Assembly (NCBI GenBank): GCA_022577435.1
Contig: JAKOON010000013.1
Location: 2,538,501-2,602,500 of the forward strand
DNA from: Embiotoca jacksoni
Lineage: Eukaryota; Chordata; Actinopteri; Embiotocidae
Reading direction: 5' to 3'
DNA: 64,000 nucleotides
Program-made: the position numbers and the translations under genes
In this document: piece by piece, positions 59,571 to 64,000 of the stretch
Layout of the letters: the number at the start of each line of letters is the position of its first letter
How positions within the stretch are numbered: position 1 is the stretch's first letter
The notes under the pieces: model-generated
The model's input: the letters and a program-made list of their open reading frames with translations, nothing else
What the model was told of the DNA's origin: nothing
The model's database searches: none

Positions 59571-59947
59571 TAGTGGCTATAAATGAAGTTGGCCTGTCCT
59601 TACCTGAACTGCAGACTCTCGGAGAGTGATGCACCATCACAGAAGAAACGCTATGGCTCAACAATAAAAATAATAACAATAATAATAATAATAATAAAAA
59701 ACAGACATCCAATAAATTAGTCCTCGAGTAGCGTGTTGTTCAGCTTGGATTAATTAAACCTATTTGTGAATCCCCCCTCTAAAAGGAGGAACAGAGAGGG
59801 CAGCTTCAGTTGTGACTCATCTGATTCAATAACCTACATATCTCTCCGGTGTACATCAGATAAACCACTGCACACAGATAACTCACTCTAATCTATTTGC
59901 GGGCTATGTCGCTATAATTATTCAATAAAAAGTTCTAGTAAACTTAC

Positions 59948-59981
59948 CAGAGATCAACAGGTGACATGTAAACTGCGTCAT
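59948..59981 (-). pseudogene. Orphan exon 1, copy C
   Basis: The signal-peptide exon with ATG and donor GTAAGT is preserved, but the next plausible acceptor downstream on this strand is in copy B. It could act as an alternative first exon of copy B, since promoter and donor are intact. Confidence 0.55.
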
Positions 59982-60176
59982 CCTGGCAAAACAAAAACCT
60001 GCTCCGTGCATAGCGATAAACTCCAGCTGCCGATGAATGAATGGCCGTATGCCGCTTGTCTTTCTCAGGGTTCAGTGTATTTCCAGCTTGAAAGGAAGCT
60101 ATGAGGACGTCTACCGGCTGCCGTTCTCCTTCATCCACGACACGCGTCCCTTCTGATAAGTGCAACGTCACTCGAG

Positions 60177-60185
60177 CCTTTTATA
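60177..60185 (-). promoter_or_regulatory. TATA box TATAAAAGG, copy C
   Basis: Identical to copy B, and placed the same distance from exon 1. Confidence 0.55.
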
Positions 60186-60202
60186 GGAAAGCTGCGGTCT
60201 TG

Positions 60203-60214
60203 GGGCACGTGCCC
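60203..60214. promoter_or_regulatory. GGGCACGTGCCC palindrome, copy C
   Basis: Third identical copy, 18 bases upstream of the TATA box. Confidence 0.5.
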
Positions 60215-60704
60215 AGTCACGCCTGTCAGTCTCCTCCTTGTTCCCACTGACAAGTCATGCTGATAATGATAAATCTATTGTCTTTGACTCGGCTAACACC
60301 TGCTGTTGTCGTTAGGTACTGACAGGCATAAAGTGTATTATAACTGGTATCTGTCATATTTTAGCCAGAATATTTTTTTTTTTTTTAAACCATTTCATAT
60401 TTTCCAATGGAAAATTAATCAAAAATGTTTTTTTTTCCAAACCTCGTCATCCAACTTGATTCCAACTTACTGACACTGGTTTTACACTTTTTTTTTTTTT
60501 TTTTAATTTTTTTAATTTATGGTCAATACACCTGACTTTCATTAAATTTGTTCTAATATTTGAGAAAAAAAAGTGAAAATTGTAAATTATTTTTATTATA
60601 ATGGTAATAAAACTGTAATTTCTTGATGGATTATCACAGACTGGTATCTGTCATATTTAGGCAGTCCCATGAGTCACACTAACTTTCCAAACCTTTGGAA
60701 ATAC

Positions 60705-60935
60705 AGTTAATACACAGCTAATATTCGTGTTATTGTTTGTTTTACAAGTTAATATTCAGGTTATTGGTGGTTTAAAAAGTTAATATTCAGGTTATTGGTG
60801 GTTTAAAAAGTTAATATTCAGGTTATTGGTGGTTTTACAAGTTAATATTCAGGTTATTGTTTGTTTTACAAGTTAATATTCAGGTTATTGTTTGTTTTAC
60901 AAGTTGATATTCAGGTTATTAGTGGTTTTACAACC
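60705..60935 (+). repeat. 31-base minisatellite, second array
   Basis: The duplicate of the array at 59325. Its right end adjoins the retroelement leader. Confidence 0.9.
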
Positions 60936-60949
60936 ATAATTACAACATA

Positions 60950-61724
60950 ATTGGTCCTTCGAGCCGATCCCAACATCTCCTCCTCTCTCCGGACACAGCA
61001 TGAAACCGTGCACGGGGGAGTCTGGGACTCCTGAGGAAAGACCTCCGCCCTGTTCCTTTATCGAAACAGTTTGGACATTGGTGAGGCCAGGACTAACTGG
61101 AGAGAGGAAGGGTGACGGGATCCTAGAACAAGGCTGATTCACCATCAAACATCGGACACCCGGGTAAGACTTTTTTTTTTTGTACTAAAGAGTCAGGTCA
61201 GGGACCTGTACTAAAGAGTTAGGTCAGGGACCTACTAAAAAGTCTGAATAGACGAGGTAAACTAAAAGTCGCGCGCGCAAAAATAGGTCAGGGACCTACA
61301 GGTAACTAAGTCAGGGACTTAAAAGATAGGTCAGGGACCTACAAAAAAAAAAAACTTCCGGAGTATAAAATAAATAAAAATATAAGAAAACTTCTGGAAG
61401 ATGAAATAAATAGATACTGTGAGTGTCCTACAGTGTAAAGGAGAGCCGAAACCTTGCGGTGTGAACCTAAACTCTCCTCTGCGGAAACCTAACGGTGCCA
61501 AAAGCAGATATCACTGTATAAAGACCAGTTGCTCGGGTGAACTCCATACAAACTGGTTGGCTCATGGATATAAATAAATAAATAATAAATAATCAATAAA
61601 TGAATGAATAGATACTGTGAGTGTCCTACAGTGTAAAGGCGGGCCGAAGCCTAACGGTACACTGTATAAAGACCAGTTGCTCGGGTGAACTCCATACAAA
61701 CTGGTTGACTCACAGATAGAAAAA
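60950..61724 (+). mobile_element. Endogenous retrovirus / LTR element leader
   Basis: It starts with 'TTGGTCCTTCGAGCCGATCC', a phrase typical of LTR-element leaders near the primer-binding site. A possible splice donor (CGGGTAAGAC) lies near 61160. From 61190 to 61345 a short unit 'TAGGTCAGGGACCTA' recurs about five times. A longer block beginning 'TAGATACTGTGAGTGTCCTA' occurs at about 61410 and 61609. No LTR is seen upstream, where the 31-base minisatellite ends. Confidence 0.65.
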
Positions 61725-61838
61725 ATGGGAGCATGCTGTAGTAAGATCGAAGAGATACCTCTGGAGGGAGACGTAAAACGCATGCACTCACGAGGCGCGG
61801 ATAACATAAAATATTTGAAAAGAGAAGAGGAAAATTGA
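61725..61838 (+). pseudogene. Short retroelement frame with MG start
   Basis: A 37-codon frame begins MGACCSK, which would fit an N-myristoylated, cysteine-rich matrix start of a Gag-like protein. It ends at a TGA. This is a fragment; the assignment is inferred from position. Confidence 0.4.
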
Positions 61839-61894
61839 AAAGAGAAAAAGTTAAAAGGGAGAAGAGGAAAAGTTAAAAAGAGAAAGAGAAGGAG

Positions 61895-62442
61895 ATGGGA
61901 GAGATTAAAAACAAAAAGGCGGGGGAAGGGAGTATAGCTTTTAATGCACCAATACTATATCTAATAATTGAAATACATTTCTCCCGGAAAAATGATGAAG
62001 ATGATGATTATGTGGTACAAAAACGAACCAACATGGGACAGCGGCCCGATCCTCCTCCATACACTCAACTAGAAATAAAAGATGAAGATGTGTTAGAGAT
62101 ACGTACAGTTGAAATACTCAAGATAAACCTTTTGTGACTCTACTGATAGAAGAGATTGAAGTAACTTTGTTGTGCGATTCAGGAGCATATAGGTCACTTA
62201 TTAGGAGTCTAGACAAAGGACATAAGGAGGCCATTTTAAAGGCACCAAAACCAGACAAAAAGACAAATGATTCATTTTTAGGAATGACAAATTTCTGTTG
62301 GAATTGGATTCCAGATGATGCAGAAACGACTTCCCCACTGTCTAAACTCATTTATGATGACCTTATGGCTGCCCACGATAAAATACAATGGGCACCAGAA
62401 ACAACAGAAAACGATTTTGAAAAATATGAAAAAATTGTCTAA
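61895..62442 (+). pseudogene. Deleted endogenous retrovirus: Gag-like, protease and RT remnants
   Basis: A first frame (61895-62137) contains PDPPPYTQ, a PPPY late-domain motif expected in Gag. The next frame (about 62125-62442) has a protease-like active-site segment (LLCDSGAYRSLI). It then jumps directly to a stretch like the C-terminal part of retroviral reverse transcriptase (DSFLGMTNFCWNWIPD, then PLSKLIY). Most of Gag, the rest of protease and nearly all of RT are missing, so this is a defective, ancient copy. A fish epsilonretrovirus-like or related ERV is likely. RNase H and integrase are not found. Confidence 0.7.
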
Positions 62443-62547
62443 TCAACAAAAGATTTTGCTGTTGAAGACCTTTGAAGACTAGGGGTGGCCAACCAGTCAG
62501 AGACTAAGAGCCATATTTTTTTACTGTGTTACCGCAAAGAGCCACAT

Positions 62548-62549
<2 letters not shown>

Positions 62550-62580
<31 letters not shown>
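62550..62580 (+). repeat. (CA)n microsatellite inside the hAT element
   Basis: About 15 CA units. Confidence 0.95.
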
Positions 62581-62584
<4 letters not shown>

Positions 62585-62793
62585 CTCTGCTCAGCCAGAT
62601 TTATTGTAAATGTCACACATCAACATGATAATGACAGAAATTGACTCCTACAGTACTAAGACCACAGGCCAGTCATTTTCAACAATGAACATTGTGTGCA
62701 CTGTCTCACACACACAAACTCTCAGTTCAACCAAGTCCACAAACAAAAATATAATAATTTACAATAGCGTTTTTCTTTTACTATGCATGTTGC

Positions 62794-63471
62794 TTAGTGG
62801 GACTTCTGGCATTCCTTGTCTTGAACAATCCTCTTCAAATCTGGCTTGTATTCTGTTGTTGCCACTCGAAGCAATTCTTTCTCATGGGTGTCAGTCAGAA
62901 CAGATCAATGCTTTGATTTCATGTGTTTCAGGGTAGAAAACACAGACTCGCAGACGTATGTTGACCCAAACATTGACAGTATCTTAAGCGCAGCCCGTTT
63001 GACATTGGGGTATTTTTCCATTGGCACACTTTTCCAGAACTCAATGGTCCCTTCCCTTAAAGTAGGTTTCAGTTGGTCCTCCTCACAAAGATCGATCATC
63101 TCCTACTCAGCTGCGGCCTCATCTGTGACTAGCGGGGCTTTCAAACAGTCCGTCTCCGCATTAAATGGGTCGACGAGGAACGTAATCTGTGGCCTTTTCA
63201 GTTGTAGATTGTGGAACCGGGTCACAAAGCTTTCGTGCAGGTTTTCAATCAGTGTTGCATATCTGGCTCTTTGCTTATTCAGGGCGGCGCTGGTGACTTG
63301 CCCGCTGGCTTTTAGCAGAGTGGGAAAATGTGTTAAATCTCGCTTTTGAATATGCGCCTTGAACAGCTTCAGTTTGTTGACAAACGCAAACACACTTTGC
63401 ACCAGGTCAGGCAGCATTTTTAACTTACCCTGCAGGGTCAGGTTCTGACTGGACACAAATTGTTTACTCAA
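62794..63471 (-). pseudogene. hAT-family transposase C-terminal fragment
   Basis: One continuous minus-strand frame is interrupted by two in-frame stops (TAG at 63105-63103, TGA at 62907-62905). It shows the hAT dimerisation region (FWKSVPMEKYPNVKRAALKI, then LSMFGSTYVCESVFSTLKHM). The N-terminal zinc-finger and catalytic parts are absent, so it is not functional. It is most like the SPIN/ZBED5/GTF2IRD2-type branch, as I remember it. Confidence 0.82.
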
Positions 63472-63833
63472 ATGATCTTGCCCCTACTGGGAAACTTTGT
63501 GGTATTTTCATTTCACACACATGCGCGTTTGACGAAAATACCGTATTGAACTCACGCGAAGCGAACACGCACATTAAAAAAAAAACACAAACACTACCTC
63601 CAAGAGACTTACATCTGAATGTACTATTCTGTATATCCCAATTTTTTTGGAGGGGTAATCCTGTCCTACCTCTCTGTCTAAAGTATTTGCAAATTCAATA
63701 AAAAGATTTTAAAACAAAAAACCAAAAAAACCAAACACAAACTTCGATATGAACGTAAGAGCCGCATGAAACCAGGCAAAGAGCCGCATGCGGCTCGGGA
63801 GCCGCGGGTTGGCCAGGCCTGCCCTAGACAACG

Positions 63834-64000
63834 AGATACAAAACAAACAAAAAAAAGAACAAAAAAGAAAAACAACAGTGGAAGACAAATAAATCACAAC
63901 AAAAAGACGATGATTTATGAAGATGACAGGAAGGCAAGATGATACTCCAAAAAAGTTTATATAGATATGCGGCCTTTTGAGCCATGGGATAAACCATGTC
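63834..64000 (+). other. A-rich flank, possible continuation of the retroelement
   Basis: An A-rich stretch, then a short open frame at the window edge (from ATG at about 63967). It may continue the retroelement interrupted by the hAT copy, but too little is visible. Confidence 0.25.

Larger units (their letters stand above)
50221..59574. repeat. Segmental duplication, copy B
   Basis: It is the paralogue of 41691-48240. It differs by a left-edge shuffle, extra DNA at about 51414-51837 and 52817-53488, a minisatellite at 53545-53972, a 90-base deletion at 55713, and the Tc1-like element in place of A's 46541-46852. Confidence 0.92.
59575..60950. repeat. Tandem 1.38-kb duplication, copy C
   Basis: It repeats about 58197-59574 almost base for base (exon 1 at 59948 against 58560, offset 1388). 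It carries promoter, first exon, AT-rich spacer and minisatellite, but none of exons 2-7. Confidence 0.92.
62475..63833 (-). mobile_element. hAT transposon, decayed
   Basis: The ends are imperfect inverted repeats: left 'CTAGGGGTGGCCAACC' (62478) and right, read backwards, 'CTAGGGCAGGCCTGGCCAAC'. 'GAGCCGCATGCGGCTC' lies near the right end. It contains the C-terminal part of a hAT transposase on the minus strand and a (CA)n tract at 62550. A clean 8-base target duplication is not visible. Confidence 0.75.

Noticed and set aside
62846..63349. A 167-codon + strand frame
   Set aside because: It is antisense to the hAT transposase fragment, whose motifs are on the minus strand.
1..64000. tRNA, rRNA and known snRNA genes
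   Set aside because: I looked for cloverleaf arms and conserved internal promoter boxes by eye and saw none I could support. A covariance-model search would be needed to exclude them.

Overview
The window looks like nuclear DNA of a teleost fish. The evidence is a vertebrate multi-exon gene with GT-AG introns, many CA/GT microsatellites, a Tc1-like transposon, hAT elements, an endogenous retrovirus relic and 3' tails of L2/CR1-like LINEs of kinds I know as common in fish. Nothing here is bacterial; there is no operon, CRISPR array, rRNA or recognisable tRNA.

Region 1 (1-22.6 kb, + strand) is the 3' half of a contactin-associated protein gene (CASPR/neurexin-IV family, most like CNTNAP5). I place sixteen coding exons between 304 and 20658. 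They join in one open frame (2613 bases from the first complete codon, 871 codons including the stop). They give the second half of LamG2, EGF1, the fibrinogen-like domain, LamG3, EGF2, LamG4, a membrane helix and a short cytoplasmic tail ending EYFI. The 5' half lies outside the window. A 3'UTR of about 2 kb follows.

Region 2 (22.6-41.7 kb) has no gene that I can support. It holds old repeats (LINE tails, a hAT-like copy, an unclassified repeat family), microsatellites and two near-perfect hairpins.

Region 3 (41.7-60.95 kb) is a segmentally duplicated, rearranged array. Copy A (41.7-48.2 kb) carries, on the minus strand, an apparently intact seven-exon gene for a small type I membrane protein of about 169 residues, which I cannot assign to a family. 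Copy B (50.2-59.57 kb) is a close paralogue. Its central exon is cut by a 90-base deletion, its intron 1 holds a truncated Tc1-like transposon, and its cytoplasmic exon has been extended by a 36/39-base minisatellite that stays in frame. Copy C (59.57-60.95 kb) is a 1.38-kb tandem repeat of the promoter and first exon only. Between A and B lies a frame-broken gene relic on the + strand with two C2H2-like fingers.

Region 4 (60.95-64 kb) is an internally deleted endogenous retrovirus or LTR element (leader, Gag-like PPPY segment, protease motif joined to the C-terminal part of reverse transcriptase), followed by a decayed hAT transposon.

The most novel content is the A/B/C array: an unassigned receptor-like gene family caught during duplication, exon loss, promoter change and repeat-driven change of its tail.
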